Assembly (NCBI RefSeq): GCF_900231835.1
Contig: NZ_OCTN01000001.1
Location: 310,001-374,000, forward strand
Direction: 5' to 3'
DNA length: 64,000 nucleotides
Source: Pontivivens marinum
GTDB lineage: Bacteria > Pseudomonadota > Alphaproteobacteria > Rhodobacterales > Rhodobacteraceae
Shown here: piece after piece, positions 36,188 to 47,072 of the stretch
Layout of the letters: every line of letters starts with the position of its first letter
How positions within the stretch are numbered: the first letter of the stretch is position 1
Made by a program: the position numbers and the translations under genes
The notes under the pieces: model-generated
What the model saw: only the letters and a program-made list of their open reading frames with translations
Database searches by the model: none
Told to the model about the DNA's origin: nothing

Positions 36188-38095
36188 ATGACACGACGTC
36201 GGATGAAGCAAAGCACGACACAGGCCCTGTCCAGTGAAGTCCCGCTGACACGACGTTTAATGTTAGGCCTATCCGGATTGGTCATCGCGACCGCCATGAT
36301 CGTGCAGCCGCTATATGCGCAAGACGATGAAACGATCATCACCGCGCATGGCATCTCCTCGTTCGGTGATCTGAAATACGGGCCGGATTTCGAGCATTTC
36401 GACTACGTAAATCCCGATGCACCGCGCGGCGGTTATTTCACGACATGGGGCTTTGGCTCGTTCGACTCGGTTCGGCCATACATCTTGCGCGGCAATGCGG
36501 CGGGATCGGCCGGTATCCTCTACGACTCGCTGCTGACCGGATCAGCGGATGAGCCGGACGCGCTATACGGTCTGGTTGCGGAAACCATCGAATATCCCGA
36601 GAGCCGCGAGTGGATCATCTTTAACATCCGCCCCGAGGCACGATTCCACGATGGCAGCCCGATCACGGCTGAGGATGTCGCCGCATCCTACATGGCGCTG
36701 TATGAAAAGGGCCGCCCGACATACCGGCTGGGCATCTTCCGCGATGTGCTGGGGGTTGAGGTGCTGGACGAGCACCGCGTGAAATACACCTTCCGCGCGG
36801 ATGCACCACTGCGCGATATGCCCGGCATGGTTGGTGGTTTGCCGATTTTTCCTGCCGCGTGGCTGGCTGAAAACGACTTCGCTGAATCGGGTCTGGAACC
36901 TGTCCCCGGCTCCGGCCCCTATCAGTTGGAAAGCGTCGAGGGCGGGCGCTCCATCGTGTATAGCCGTGTTGAGGATTACTGGGGCGCAGATCTGCCCGTC
37001 AATGTCGGCCAGAACAATTTCGACGAGCAGCGGGTTGAGTATTACGCCGATTCCACCGTGGCGTTCGAGCAGTTCAAGGCGCTGGGATATACCTTCCGCG
37101 CTGAAAACTCCTCACGCCTATGGGCGACGGCCTATGAATTCCCCGCGCTGGAAAATGGCTGGGTCGTGGCGGAGGAGTTGATCGACGGCACACCCACCGG
37201 CACGCAGGGTTGGTGGTTCAACCTGCGCCGTGAGAAGTTTCAGGACCCCCGTGTCCGCCAAGCCATTGCGATGATGTTCAACTTTGAATGGTCCAATGAC
37301 GCGCTGTTCTATGACCTATATGCACGGACTGACAGCTTCTGGGAGAATTCCTACCTACAGGCGGAGGGGGTGCCCGACGCGCAGGAACTGGCGATTCTGG
37401 AGCCCGTTCGCGGCATGGTGCCCGAAACCGTGTTCACCGAACCCGCCTATTCCCCCATCGTGTCCGAGCCTGTGCAGCTAGACCGCCGCGTCCTGCGCCA
37501 AGCTGCTGCGTTGCTGCGTGAGGCAGGATATACATTGAGCGATGGCACCTTGATCGATGCGAATGGTGAACCGTTCGTCATTGAAATCCTCAACGATAGC
37601 CGCGCGTTTGAGCGGATTATCAACCCGTTCATCCAGAACCTTGAGCGGCTGGGCATTCGGGTTGAGGCTCCCACCGTTGATCAAGCACAGGCAGCGGAGC
37701 GTGAGAAGAATTACGAATTCGACCTGACCTCGCGCCGTTACCGGATGAGCCTGACCCCCGGTCAGGAGCTGGTGGGTATCTTCGGCTCGACCTCAGCCAA
37801 TGAGCTGGATACGGCCAACGTGATGGGCCTGCAAAATGAGGGCGTGGATTACCTGATCGAGCAGATCGCGCAGGCTGAAAAACGTGATGAGCTGAATGTA
37901 CGTGTACGGGCGCTGGACCGTGTTCTGCGCAGCCTGCACATCTGGATTCCGCAATTCTATAGCGGCCGTCACTTCGTCGCCTATCTGGACGTTTACGGGC
38001 AGCCGGAAATACAGGCCCCCTATTCCATCGGCACAAATGCATGGTGGTGGGATGCGGAAAAGGCTGACGCGCTGCGTGCGGCCGGGGCGCTCTGA
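36188..38095 (+). CDS. yejA: peptide ABC transporter substrate-binding protein YejA
   Basis: A 635-residue periplasmic solute-binding protein of the SBP_bac_5 family, YejA type, for oligopeptides (microcin C-like peptides in E. coli). A basic start and hydrophobic segment (LTRRLMLGLSGLVIATAMIV) form the signal peptide, cleaved near LYAQ. The mature part has HGISSFGDLKYGPDFEHFDYVNPDAPRGG, RPEARFHDGSPITAEDV and GSGPYQLESV, all family motifs. The frame opens earlier (36119), but a CGGAGG ribosome site supports 36188. First gene of yejABEF. Confidence 0.93.
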   Translation: MTRRRMKQSTTQALSSEVPLTRRLMLGLSGLVIATAMIVQPLYAQDDETIITAHGISSFGDLKYGPDFEHFDYVNPDAPRGGYFTTWGFGSFDSVRPYILRGNAAGSAGILYDSLLTGSADEPDALYGLVAETIEYPESREWIIFNIRPEARFHDGSPITAEDVAASYMALYEKGRPTYRLGIFRDVLGVEVLDEHRVKYTFRADAPLRDMPGMVGGLPIFPAAWLAENDFAESGLEPVPGSGPYQLESVEGGRSIVYSRVEDYWGADLPVNVGQNNFDEQRVEYYADSTVAFEQFKALGYTFRAENSSRLWATAYEFPALENGWVVAEELIDGTPTGTQGWWFNLRREKFQDPRVRQAIAMMFNFEWSNDALFYDLYARTDSFWENSYLQAEGVPDAQELAILEPVRGMVPETVFTEPAYSPIVSEPVQLDRRVLRQAAALLREAGYTLSDGTLIDANGEPFVIEILNDSRAFERIINPFIQNLERLGIRVEAPTVDQAQAAEREKNYEFDLTSRRYRMSLTPGQELVGIFGSTSANELDTANVMGLQNEGVDYLIEQIAQAEKRDELNVRVRALDRVLRSLHIWIPQFYSGRHFVAYLDVYGQPEIQAPYSIGTNAWWWDAEKADALRAAGAL

Positions 38096-38101
38096 TCCAT
38101 C

Positions 38102-39181
38102 ATGGGCGCTTATATCCTCAGACGTTTACTCCTCGTGATTCCGACGCTGTTCGGGATCATGCTTATCAACTTCGCATTGACGCAGTTCGTCCCTGGTGGG
38201 CCGATCGAGCAGATCATCGCCGAAATTAACGGCGAGGGCGGCATTACCGATCGCATCTCCGGCGGGTCTGGCGATGCCGGAATCTCGAACGGGGATGTTG
38301 AATATCAGGGCGCGCGTGGCCTGCCCGCTGATTACATCGCGGAGCTGGAGGCGCAGTTCGGGCTGGATAAGCCGCCGCTAGAACGCTTTATGACCATGAT
38401 GTGGAACTACGTGCAGTTCGACTTTGGTGAGAGTTATCGCCGCTCGATCTCCGTCGTGGATCTGGTGTTTGAGAAGATGCCGGTCTCAATCTCACTGGGA
38501 TTATGGTCCACGTTGATCGCCTATATGATCTCCCTGCCATTGGGCATTCGTAAGGCGGTCAAGGATGGCAGCCGCTTTGACACATGGACCTCCGCGATTA
38601 TCATCGTGGCCTATGCGATCCCCGGTTTCCTGTTCGCGGTTCTGCTGATGGTGCTGTTTGCGGGCGGATCATATCTGCAAATCTTCCCTGCACGGGGGCT
38701 GACCTCATCCAATTTCGATGAGCTAAGCTTGATCGGTAAGGTTCTGGACTATTTCTGGCACATCGCCCTGCCTGTAACCGCGACGACGATTGCCAGCTTT
38801 GCCACGCTAACCCTGCTGACGAAAAACTCGTTTCTGGATGAGATTCGCAAGCAATATGTGATGACCGCACGTGCCAAGGGGTTGAGCGAGAAGCAGGTTC
38901 TGTACGGCCACGTTTTCCGCAACGCGATGCTGATTGTGATCGCCGGTTTCCCCGGATTGTTCCTGTCGGTTTTCTTCTCCGGCAGCCTGATTATCGAGAC
39001 GATTTTCTCGCTCGACGGTATGGGCCTGTTGGCATTTGAGGCAGCGGTCGGGCGCGATTATCCTGTGGTTTTTGGCACGCTGTTCTTCTTTGGCCTTGTC
39101 GGTCTGGTCGTCGGCATTTTGTCGGACCTGATGTATGTCTTCGTCGATCCCCGCATTGATTTCGAGAGTCGCAACACATGA
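38102..39181 (+). CDS. yejB: peptide ABC transporter permease YejB
   Basis: A 359-residue inner-membrane permease with six helices. The N-terminal helix ([21 protein letters not shown]) is the standard DppB-type start. A long periplasmic insertion of about 60 residues follows, typical of YejB. The cytoplasmic EAA-type coupling loop ([22 protein letters not shown]) is clear near residue 257. It starts 6 bases after yejA and overlaps yejE by 4 bases. Confidence 0.94.
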   Translation: MGAYILRRLLLVIPTLFGIMLINFALTQFVPGGPIEQIIAEINGEGGITDRISGGSGDAGISNGDVEYQGARGLPADYIAELEAQFGLDKPPLERFMTMMWNYVQFDFGESYRRSISVVDLVFEKMPVSISLGLWSTLIAYMISLPLGIRKAVKDGSRFDTWTSAIIIVAYAIPGFLFAVLLMVLFAGGSYLQIFPARGLTSSNFDELSLIGKVLDYFWHIALPVTATTIASFATLTLLTKNSFLDEIRKQYVMTARAKGLSEKQVLYGHVFRNAMLIVIAGFPGLFLSVFFSGSLIIETIFSLDGMGLLAFEAAVGRDYPVVFGTLFFFGLVGLVVGILSDLMYVFVDPRIDFESRNT

Positions 39182-40287
39182 CGCTCAACCCCCTACAAAA
39201 ACGGCGTATTGCCGCGTTCAAGGCCAATAAACGTGCGTTTTGGTCACTTTGGATATTCCTGATCCTGTTCGGATTGTCCCTGTTTGCCGAACTGCTGGCC
39301 AATGACAAGCCCTTGGTAATCTCCTATCGCGGTGAGCTTAGCTTTCCCGTGTTTGCAGATACCTATGAGGAATCCGAGTTTGGTGGCGATCCCGGCCTGA
39401 ACGCTGATTTCACCGATATGGCGATCCAATGTTTGATCCGCACCGGTGGCATCGAGGATTGCTATTACGAGCCTGAGGACATCATAGCCGAGGCTGAAAG
39501 CGGCACCGTAGCGGGTGAACCGGTGGAGGCAGGTTGGATCATCTGGGCGCCCATCCCCTATTCCTTTGACACTGTGAATGACGACGTGTTCCGCGCGCCG
39601 AGCGCACCGGACGCGAACCATATCCTAGGCACAGACGATACAACCCGCGATGTGCTGGCCCGCGTCATCTATGGCGTGCGCACTTCGCTTCTATTCGCCA
39701 TCGCGACCGTAGGGATTTCATCCATGGTGGGGATTGTTGCGGGGGCCATTCAGGGCTTCTTTGGCGGCTGGGTTGACCTGTTATTCCAGCGCTTTATCGA
39801 GATTTGGGGCGGCGTGCCGTTCCTATATGTCATCATCATCACAGCGGCCGTTTTCACCATGAACTTCTGGTTACTGGTGGCGCTGATGTCAGCATTTTCC
39901 TGGACCGCATTGGTCGGCGTGGTCAGGGCGGAGTTCCTGCGCGCGCGGAATTTTGAATATGTACGGGCGGCACGCGCGCTCGGCGTATCGGACCGCGTCA
40001 TCATGTTCCGGCACATCCTGCCAAACGCGATGGTTGCCACACTGACGCTGATGCCGTTCCTGATTACCGGTGCGATTGGAGGCTTGGCGACGCTCGATTT
40101 CCTCGGGTTCGGGTTGCCGTCCAGCTATCCATCCTTGGGCGAGGTGACGTTGCAGGCGCGTGAGAACCTGCAAATGCCGTCGTTGGCCTTTACCGCGTTC
40201 ATCACATTTGCAGTGCTGCTATCGCTATTGGTCTTCATTTTCGAAGGGGTGCGCGACGCATTCGACCCGCGCAAGGTGCTGGCATGA
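39178..40287 (+). CDS. yejE: peptide ABC transporter permease YejE
   Basis: A 369-residue permease of the DppC/YejE type. After a first helix ([19 protein letters not shown]) there is a periplasmic region of about 110 residues that contains two Cys residues (GGIEDCYYE and nearby) and is characteristic of YejE. Five further helices follow, with the EAA loop [23 protein letters not shown]. Start and stop overlap yejB and yejF by 4 bases each, so translation is coupled. Confidence 0.94.
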   Translation: MTLNPLQKRRIAAFKANKRAFWSLWIFLILFGLSLFAELLANDKPLVISYRGELSFPVFADTYEESEFGGDPGLNADFTDMAIQCLIRTGGIEDCYYEPEDIIAEAESGTVAGEPVEAGWIIWAPIPYSFDTVNDDVFRAPSAPDANHILGTDDTTRDVLARVIYGVRTSLLFAIATVGISSMVGIVAGAIQGFFGGWVDLLFQRFIEIWGGVPFLYVIIITAAVFTMNFWLLVALMSAFSWTALVGVVRAEFLRARNFEYVRAARALGVSDRVIMFRHILPNAMVATLTLMPFLITGAIGGLATLDFLGFGLPSSYPSLGEVTLQARENLQMPSLAFTAFITFAVLLSLLVFIFEGVRDAFDPRKVLA

Positions 40288-41861
40288 GCTTACTAAACGT
40301 CAAACATCTGCGTGTTTCCTTTGGCGACATGCAGGCCGTAAAGGGTGTCAGCTTTACCGTTGAAGCAGGCGAGGCCGTTGCCTTGGTCGGTGAATCCGGT
40401 TCCGGAAAATCGCTAACCGCGCTGTCCACCGTGGACCTGTTGCCGGATGTGGCCACGGTTGAGGGCTCCGTCACATTTGAGGAACGCGAAATTCGCGGTG
40501 CCGATGACGCAACCCTGCGCGACATTCGCGGCAACGATATCAGCTTTATCTTTCAGGAGCCGTTGACCTCTCTCAACCCGCTGCACACGCTGGAAAAACA
40601 ACTGGGCGAAAGCCTCGCCCTGCATCAGGGGTTAAGCGGGAATGCTGCGCGCACCCGTATCATTGAGCTGCTCGAACGTGTTGGCATTGTGAATGCGCAG
40701 GAGCGCCTGACCAGCTATCCGCACGAACTGTCCGGTGGGCAGCGACAGCGCGTGATGATCGCTATGGCGCTGGCAAACGGGCCCAAGCTGTTGGTGGCGG
40801 ATGAGCCGACCACCGCGCTGGACGTTACGATTCAGGCGCAAATCCTCGATTTGCTCAAGGACCTGCAACGGGATGAGGGGATGGGCATGTTGTTCATCAC
40901 CCACGATCTTACCATTGTCCGGTCCATCGCGGATCGTGTTTGCGTCATGAAGGACGGCGAGATTGTTGAATCAGGCCCCACACAGCAGGTTTTCGACAAT
41001 CCGCAGCACGACTACACACGCAAGCTGTTGGCGGCGGAGCCATCAGGCGCCCCCGCCCCCCTGCCCGATCCAGCGCCCGAACTGATCAGCACTGATGACC
41101 TGCGCATCTGGTTCCCGATCAAAACGGGTTTCCTCAAACGGACCACTGGTCATGTGAAGGCAGTCAACGAAGCCAATATTTCGCTGCGCGCCGGTGAAAC
41201 GCTGGGCATTGTGGGGGAGTCGGGTTCCGGTAAAACCACATTAGCGCTAGCGGTGATGCGGCTGATCTCCTCAAAGGGTCCGATCAATTTGATGGGGCGC
41301 GATATACAGGGCCTCAGCAACCGTGCACTGCGGCCTGTGCGCGCCGATATGCAGATGGTGTTTCAGGACCCCTATGGCTCCCTCTCACCCCGTATGAGCG
41401 TGGCAGAGATCGTGGCGGAGGGGCTGGGCGTGCATGGCACCACCGCCAAGCAGGATCACCGGCAGATGGTTGCCGATATCCTCGACGAAGTGGGCATCGA
41501 TCCGCAGGCCATGGACCGTTACCCACACGAATTTTCCGGCGGACAGCGCCAGCGCATCGCGATTGCGCGTGCCATGATCCTGCGACCCAAAGTGGTTGTG
41601 CTCGATGAGCCGACCTCCGCGCTGGATATGACCGTGCAGGTGCAAATTGTCGCCCTGCTGCGCGATCTACAGGCGCGCTACGGGCTGGCCTATATCTTCA
41701 TCAGCCACGACCTGAAGGTTGTGCGCGCGATGAGCCACCGCGTGATGGTGATGAAACGGGGGGATGTGGTTGAGGAAGGCGACGTGGAGACGATCTTTGA
41801 TCGCCCTCAACACGAATATACCCGCCAATTGATGCGCGCCGCGCAGGTCAAACAACGATAG
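40284..41861 (+). CDS. yejF: peptide ABC transporter ATPase YejF (two nucleotide-binding domains)
   Basis: A 525-residue protein with two complete ABC ATPase domains in tandem. Domain 1 has Walker A GESGSGKS (about residue 38), signature LSGGQRQRV and Walker B LLVADEP. Domain 2 has Walker A GESGSGKTT (about residue 313), signature FSGGQRQRI and Walker B VVLDEP. Each half ends with an oligopeptide/dipeptide-type C-terminal extension. It energises the YejB/YejE permease. A terminator follows directly. Confidence 0.95.
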   Translation: MSLLNVKHLRVSFGDMQAVKGVSFTVEAGEAVALVGESGSGKSLTALSTVDLLPDVATVEGSVTFEEREIRGADDATLRDIRGNDISFIFQEPLTSLNPLHTLEKQLGESLALHQGLSGNAARTRIIELLERVGIVNAQERLTSYPHELSGGQRQRVMIAMALANGPKLLVADEPTTALDVTIQAQILDLLKDLQRDEGMGMLFITHDLTIVRSIADRVCVMKDGEIVESGPTQQVFDNPQHDYTRKLLAAEPSGAPAPLPDPAPELISTDDLRIWFPIKTGFLKRTTGHVKAVNEANISLRAGETLGIVGESGSGKTTLALAVMRLISSKGPINLMGRDIQGLSNRALRPVRADMQMVFQDPYGSLSPRMSVAEIVAEGLGVHGTTAKQDHRQMVADILDEVGIDPQAMDRYPHEFSGGQRQRIAIARAMILRPKVVVLDEPTSALDMTVQVQIVALLRDLQARYGLAYIFISHDLKVVRAMSHRVMVMKRGDVVEEGDVETIFDRPQHEYTRQLMRAAQVKQR

Positions 41862-41867
41862 TAAAAC

Positions 41868-41898
41868 GCCCCGGCCTTAACAGCTGGGGCATTTTTTT
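41868..41898. terminator. bidirectional terminator between yejF and pheT
   Basis: An 8-base stem (41868-41875 with 41883-41890, one G-T pair) is followed by seven T residues on the + strand and by TTTT on the - strand. The + strand T-run overlaps the pheT stop codon. It can serve both convergent transcripts. Confidence 0.85.
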
Positions 41899-44311
41899 AG
41901 GCGCGCAATGTGCCGCCTGTCGCCTTGGCCACTGCGGCCACGACCTTGGCGCCGACAGCCTCGATATCTTTGTCCGTCAGGGTAGCATCTGTAGGTTGCA
42001 AACGCACTGCGATGGCGATGGATTTGCGCCCCTCACCCATTTGCGCCGCTGCCTTTTCGCCCGCGAACACGTCAAAGACGCTGACATCGACGATCAGTTT
42101 TTTATCCGCGCCCTTTGCCGCGCGAACCAGCTTGTCTGCCTCCACATCCGCATCCACAACGAAGGCGAAATCACGCTCAACCGGCTGCAAATCCGACAGG
42201 ATCAGCGCGCCACGGGTGGAGGTTTTCTGCTTCGGGAACGGGATCTTGGCCGGGAACACGGTAAAGGCGACCGCTGGCCCCTTGATGTTCAGCGCGCTCA
42301 GGATGCGGGGGTGCAGTTCACCAAACACCGCCAGCGGGTTTTTCGGCCCTAAACCCAGCACGGCGGAGCGGCCCGGGTGGAACCAGTCCGGCGCGTTGCG
42401 CAATGGCATCAGGCGATCCACAGGCGTGCCCAACTCAGCCAGCAGCGCCTCCGCATCAGCCTTTGCATCATACAGGTCCACGCCACGACGTGCCTCATGC
42501 GCGTTGCGTGGAGCCGTCTGGCCGATCAGAACGCCGGAAACGCTGACAACTTCATCCCCCGGTTCGCCACCGGAAAACGCGATGCCTGCCTCGAACAGCG
42601 CCAGATCAGCAAAGCCACGGGCCTGATTTCGTGCCGCTGCCGTCAACAGACCGGGCAGCAGATCGGGGCGCATATGGCTCATCTCGGAACTGATGGGATT
42701 TTCCAGACGAACGTCCTCACCACCGCCACCGAACAGGGCCGCGTGGTCCTGCTGGATGAAGCTGTAGGTCACGCATTCGTTGTAGCCCAGCGTTGCCACC
42801 TTGCGCCGCGCCGTGATCAGGCGTGTTTGCATCGGGGTTTGCACCGCATCGGCCACACCAGCGGACAGGCGGGGCATTGGTTTGCCCTCCAGCTTGGTCA
42901 GGGACGCAACGCGCGCGACCTCCTCAACCAAATCAGCCTCACCATGCACATCGGGGCGCCATGATGGCACGGCCACCTCAACAGTCGTGCCGCTATCGGT
43001 GCAGGTAAATCCTAGGGCGTCGAGGATGCGGACCTGCTCCTCACGCGCGATTTCCATACCGACGAGGCTGATAACACGCGCAGGGTCCAACGTCAAGCTG
43101 CGCGCCGTATCGGGCACCGCCCCAGCCTGAACAACATTCGACGGCGTACCCCCGCAAATGTTGAGGATCAGCCGTGTCGCCAGCTCAATTCCGCTACGGG
43201 TAAAGGCAGGATCGACGCCACGTTCAAACCGGTAGCGAGCATCGGAATTGATCTTTAGCGCGCGGCCAGTATGGGCAGTGCGGATCGGGTCGAACCACGC
43301 GGATTCAACAAAGACATCCGTGGTTTCCGCCGTGCAGCCGGACACCTCGCCGCCCATCACGCCACCAATCCCCTCGGCGCCGGCATCATCTGCCACGACC
43401 GTCATTTCGGGGGTCAGCGCGTATTCCTTACCATCAAGGGCGAGGATGCTCTCCCCCTCCTTGGCAAAGCGGACCTGAATGTCGCCTGTCACCTTGGCCG
43501 CATCGAAAACATGCAGCGGGCGGGCGCGATCATAGGTGACATAGTTGGTGATATCGACCAGCGCGGAAATAGGCCGCAGGCCGATGGCGATCAGGCGCTG
43601 CTGCATCCACTTGGGCGATGGACCGTTGGTCACACCCTTGATCAAACGTCCGGTGAACAGCGGACATGCGGCGTCTGCCACCTCATCCGCCAAGGAAACG
43701 TTGATCGAGCTATCGAACTCACCAGCAATTTCAGGCACATCGGCAGGCTTCAACGTGCCAATGCCACGTGCCGCCAGATCCCGCGCAACACCCCGAATGC
43801 CGAGCGCGTCAGGCCGGTTTGGCGTAATCGCGATCTCAATCGTGGAGTCGTTCATCTGCGCAAAGTCGATATAGCGCTGACCGACCTGAGCGGTTTCGGG
43901 CAGTTCGATAATGCCGTCATGCTCGTCGGACAGTTCCAGCTCACGCTCGGACGCCATCATGCCGAAGCTTTCAACGCCGCGGATTTTGCCAACCTGAATC
44001 GTAATGTCGAGGCCGGGGATATAGTCGCCCGGCTGCGCCACAACCACCTTGATCCCCGCGCGCGCGTTCGGTGCACCACAGATGATCTGCTGCTCACCGG
44101 TTGCGGTTTCCACGGTACAGATGCGCAAACGGTCGGCGTCTGGGTGCTGCTCCGCCGATTTCACATACCCGATGCGGAACGTGCCGAGGCGATCGGCAGG
44201 ATCGTCCACGCCCTCAACCTCAAGGCCCAGATCGGTCAGCGCATCAAGGATTTCGTCGAGGGATGCCTCGGTGTCGAGGTGATCCTTCAGCCAGTTCAGG
44301 GTGAATTTCAT
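41897..44311 (-). CDS. pheT: phenylalanyl-tRNA synthetase beta subunit
   Basis: The 804-residue bacterial beta subunit. In order: an N-terminal domain with MKFTLNWLKDHLDTEASLDEI, an EMAP/tRNA-binding domain (IGYVKSAEQHPDADRL, ICGAPNARAGIKVVVAQPG), the B3/B4 editing region (LVDITNYVTYDRARPLHVFDA), B5, a degenerate catalytic-like core, and a C-terminal anticodon-binding FDX-ACB domain that starts near KTSTRGALILSDLQPVERDFAFV. GGAGA precedes the ATG. The gene follows pheS by 57 bases. Confidence 0.97.
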   Translation of the reverse strand: MKFTLNWLKDHLDTEASLDEILDALTDLGLEVEGVDDPADRLGTFRIGYVKSAEQHPDADRLRICTVETATGEQQIICGAPNARAGIKVVVAQPGDYIPGLDITIQVGKIRGVESFGMMASERELELSDEHDGIIELPETAQVGQRYIDFAQMNDSTIEIAITPNRPDALGIRGVARDLAARGIGTLKPADVPEIAGEFDSSINVSLADEVADAACPLFTGRLIKGVTNGPSPKWMQQRLIAIGLRPISALVDITNYVTYDRARPLHVFDAAKVTGDIQVRFAKEGESILALDGKEYALTPEMTVVADDAGAEGIGGVMGGEVSGCTAETTDVFVESAWFDPIRTAHTGRALKINSDARYRFERGVDPAFTRSGIELATRLILNICGGTPSNVVQAGAVPDTARSLTLDPARVISLVGMEIAREEQVRILDALGFTCTDSGTTVEVAVPSWRPDVHGEADLVEEVARVASLTKLEGKPMPRLSAGVADAVQTPMQTRLITARRKVATLGYNECVTYSFIQQDHAALFGGGGEDVRLENPISSEMSHMRPDLLPGLLTAAARNQARGFADLALFEAGIAFSGGEPGDEVVSVSGVLIGQTAPRNAHEARRGVDLYDAKADAEALLAELGTPVDRLMPLRNAPDWFHPGRSAVLGLGPKNPLAVFGELHPRILSALNIKGPAVAFTVFPAKIPFPKQKTSTRGALILSDLQPVERDFAFVVDADVEADKLVRAAKGADKKLIVDVSVFDVFAGEKAAAQMGEGRKSIAIAVRLQPTDATLTDKDIEAVGAKVVAAVAKATGGTLRA

Positions 44312-44368
44312 GGCTGGTCTCCTGCAAGGGGTCGTGTCGTCATCTGGCTGGGTCGGGCGGTCATCTGC

Positions 44369-45442
44369 TTACAGTCCAGCCTGCACCATGGGGCGGTTCA
44401 GCGCGCTAAAGCCGTAATGGCGCAGCCAGCGCAGATCGCTGTCGAAGAAGGCGCGCAGGTCGGGAATGCCGTATTTCAGCATCGCCATCCGGTCGATTCC
44501 CATACCAAACGCAAAGCCCTGATATTTCGAGGTATCAATCCCGCCAGCGTTCAGCACATGCGGGTGGACCATACCGGAGCCGAGAACCTCGAGCCAGCTA
44601 TCGCCCTCACCCACACGCACCTGACCGTCCTGCCACGAGCACTGGATATCCACCTCAGCCGAGGGTTCGGTGAACGGGAAATGCGAGGCGCGGAAGCGGG
44701 TGCGAACCTCACGACCGAAGAACGCGGTAAAGAATTCCTCAAGCGTCCATTTCAGGTTCGCCATGGAGATATCTTCGCCCAGAGCCAATCCTTCGATCTG
44801 GTGGAACATGGGGGTGTGCGTCTGATCGTAATCGGCGCGGTACACGCGGCCCGGTGCGATGATGCGGCAGGGCGCACCGTATTTCTGCATGTGCCGGATT
44901 TGCACCGGCGATGTGTGCGTGCGCAACACATGCGGCGGGCGATCATCGCCATCCGCACGTGCGGTATAGAACGTGTCCATCTCGGCCCGCGCGGGGTGGT
45001 GCGATGGAATGTTGAGCGCGTCGAAATTGTACCAGTCGGTTTCGATCTGCGGGCCCTCGGCCACGGCGTAACCCATATCGGCAAAGATCGCGGTCACTTC
45101 TTCCGTCACCTGCGAAATCGGGTGAATCGTACCCTGACGCATCGGGCGCGGGGTCAAGCTGACATCCATCCACTCGGAGCGCAGACGCTCCTCCAACGCA
45201 GCATTGGCCAGGCTTTCCTTGCGCGCAACCAGTGCGGAGGTCAGTTCGTTTTTCAGCGCGTTTAGCGCGGGGCCAGCGGTCTGGCGTTGCTCAGGCGTCA
45301 TTTTGCCCAGCTCGCGCATTTTCAGGCTGACCTCGCCCTTTTTGCCGATAGCGGCAACGCGAGTATCCTCAAGCGTGGACTCATCAGAAGCATCGGCGAT
45401 GCGGGTGAGCCAGCTTTGGCGCAAAGTGTCGAGATTGGTCAT
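44369..45442 (-). CDS. pheS: phenylalanyl-tRNA synthetase alpha subunit
   Basis: The 357-residue catalytic alpha subunit that charges tRNA-Phe together with PheT. An N-terminal coiled-coil (about residues 1-90) is followed by the class II core: motif 1 [19 protein letters not shown], motif 2 [13 protein letters not shown] with [18 protein letters not shown], and motif 3 [26 protein letters not shown] site precedes the ATG. It lies downstream of ada instead of directly after rplT, the more usual neighbour. Confidence 0.97.
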   Translation of the reverse strand: MTNLDTLRQSWLTRIADASDESTLEDTRVAAIGKKGEVSLKMRELGKMTPEQRQTAGPALNALKNELTSALVARKESLANAALEERLRSEWMDVSLTPRPMRQGTIHPISQVTEEVTAIFADMGYAVAEGPQIETDWYNFDALNIPSHHPARAEMDTFYTARADGDDRPPHVLRTHTSPVQIRHMQKYGAPCRIIAPGRVYRADYDQTHTPMFHQIEGLALGEDISMANLKWTLEEFFTAFFGREVRTRFRASHFPFTEPSAEVDIQCSWQDGQVRVGEGDSWLEVLGSGMVHPHVLNAGGIDTSKYQGFAFGMGIDRMAMLKYGIPDLRAFFDSDLRWLRHYGFSALNRPMVQAGL

Positions 45443-45499
45443 ATCTGCCCTCAGTCTGAACGTGTGCCGGAGGTATCATATAGGCCCCCGAATGCAAGC

Positions 45500-46561
45500 T
45501 CAGGCGCGGGCATAGCCCCGCTCCAGCTCGATCAGATTGCGTTTCCGCCACAAACCGCCACCATAACCGGTCAATGCGCCGTCCGATCCGATCACCCTGT
45601 GGCATGGAACCACCAGTGCAATCCGGTTTGCACCATTGGCCCGCGCCACGGCACGCACCGCACTGGGCCTGCCAATTTCGCGCGCAATATCGGCATAGGC
45701 ACGGGTTTCACCGGCAGGTATCGCGACCAAAGCCTGCCAAACGGTGCGCGTGAATTCGCTGCCCTCCAGCGCCAAGGGCGTGCGGAACGTGGCGTTTTGA
45801 CCTGCGAAAAACGCACCCAGTTCCGCCTCGACCTGATCCGTGGGGGCATAACGCCCCAACCCAAGGCTACCCTTTGACGCCTTTAGCAAATGGCGAAGCG
45901 AGCTGGGCAATGCCGGTCGATCCGAAAATTCCAGCAGGTGCAGTGCACTGCGATCACTGACCGCGACCATCGCGCCCAGCGGCGTATCGATCCAATCGGC
46001 GCGCAGCAGCGCATCCTCCGCGAATTTGGCAGGTGCTTGGCCGAGCAATTTAGCAAATGCGGCGCGAAAGGCAGCAGGGGAATCGTAACCTGCATCCAAC
46101 TGCGCCTCGATCACCTTGCCGCCCTTGGCCAGCACGCCCGCGCTTTCACGCAATCGGCGTAGGCGGGCCATTTCGAGGAAGGTGATCCCGAACTGCCGTT
46201 TAAACGCCCGTCGCACGGTTGAGGGGTCAAAGCCACGGGCCACCACGTCATCCTCGCTCCATCGCCGAGCGGGGTCAGCCTCCAGCGCGGCGACCAATGG
46301 CGCAACGCTAGGTTCCGCACCGCTGCCACAGGCCAGCGGATGACAGCGACGGCATGGGCGAAAGCCTGCCTCAAGGCACCCCGCGACCGTTTCGTGAAAC
46401 CGGCAATTCTCACGCTTCGGCTTTCGCGCGGGGCAAGTCATGCGGCAGAATACACCGGTGGAGGTCACGCCGACATAGGCACGCCCCTCCCACGCGGCAT
46501 CGCGGGCAAGCAGCGCGGTATATAGCACCGCATCATCGGGAAGATCGAACAACATGCGCAA
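45500..46561 (-). CDS. ada: Ada: methyl-DNA repair protein and transcriptional activator
   Basis: A 353-residue full-length Ada. The N-terminal zinc domain has Cys39, Cys43, Cys70 and Cys73 (GVFCRMTC, FRPCRRC); Cys39 takes methyl groups from phosphotriesters and switches the protein to an activator. A central AraC-type helix-turn-helix follows (FDPSTVRRAFKRQFGITFLEMARLRRL). The C-terminal methyltransferase domain has Cys320 (VVPCHRVIG), which removes methyl from O6-methylguanine. The protein should autoregulate its gene in response to alkylation. It lies between rplT and pheS, separated from rplT by a terminator. Confidence 0.94.
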   Translation of the reverse strand: MRMLFDLPDDAVLYTALLARDAAWEGRAYVGVTSTGVFCRMTCPARKPKRENCRFHETVAGCLEAGFRPCRRCHPLACGSGAEPSVAPLVAALEADPARRWSEDDVVARGFDPSTVRRAFKRQFGITFLEMARLRRLRESAGVLAKGGKVIEAQLDAGYDSPAAFRAAFAKLLGQAPAKFAEDALLRADWIDTPLGAMVAVSDRSALHLLEFSDRPALPSSLRHLLKASKGSLGLGRYAPTDQVEAELGAFFAGQNATFRTPLALEGSEFTRTVWQALVAIPAGETRAYADIAREIGRPSAVRAVARANGANRIALVVPCHRVIGSDGALTGYGGGLWRKRNLIELERGYARA

Positions 46562-46630
46562 TCGTATCCCGCCGTCCAGGTAAATGTCGCCTGATATCGG
46601 GCAGCTATTCCGGATTGCGATGCAAAACGC

Positions 46631-46660
46631 AAAAGGCCCCGCAGCTTTCGCTACGAGGCC
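46631..46660 (-). terminator. rho-independent terminator after rplT
   Basis: On the - strand an 11-base stem (46650-46660 with 46635-46645, two G-U pairs) with a 4-base loop runs into TTTT at 46634-46631 and a further T-rich stretch, about 25 bases after the rplT stop. Confidence 0.85.
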
Positions 46661-46685
46661 CCTCGAAAATCAATGCAACTGCGAA

Positions 46686-47057
46686 TTATGCAGCAGCTGG
46701 CAGTGCCGCCTTGGCCTGATCCACAATCGCGTTGAACGCGTCGGGCTCATGCACTGCGAGGTCGGCGAGAACCTTACGGTCCACTTCGATACCAGCAAGG
46801 GTCATGCCGTTGATGAAGCGGCTATATGTCAGCGCCTCATCATGTGCGCGAACACCAGCGTTGATACGCTGGATCCACAGCGCGCGGAAGGACCGCTTAC
46901 GCGCCTTACGGTCGCGTGTCGCATATTGCTGCGCCTTATCGACGGCCTGTGTGGCGGTGCGGAAGTTCGTGGAACGCGCGCCGTAATAGCCTTTGGCCTT
47001 TTTAAGGACCTTCTTGTGGCGGGCGTGGGTGACGGTACCAGACTTAACTCGTGACAT
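46686..47057 (-). CDS. rplT: 50S ribosomal protein L20
   Basis: A 123-residue L20 that binds 23S rRNA and is needed early in 50S assembly. [29 protein letters not shown] is the family start, with the long basic N-terminal helix, followed by the conserved [26 protein letters not shown]. It is 15 bases after rpmI in one unit. No infC gene is adjacent, in contrast to the infC-rpmI-rplT order of enterobacteria. Confidence 0.97.
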   Translation of the reverse strand: MSRVKSGTVTHARHKKVLKKAKGYYGARSTNFRTATQAVDKAQQYATRDRKARKRSFRALWIQRINAGVRAHDEALTYSRFINGMTLAGIEVDRKVLADLAVHEPDAFNAIVDQAKAALPAAA

Positions 47058-47072
47058 GTGTGCGCCCTCCTA

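Noticed and set aside
43271-45265. A 664-codon open frame on the + strand opposite pheT and pheS
   Set aside because: It runs antisense through two well-conserved synthetase genes and their gap. The translation is rich in Arg, His and Gly, has no recognisable domain, and is explained by the GC-rich codon use of the real genes.
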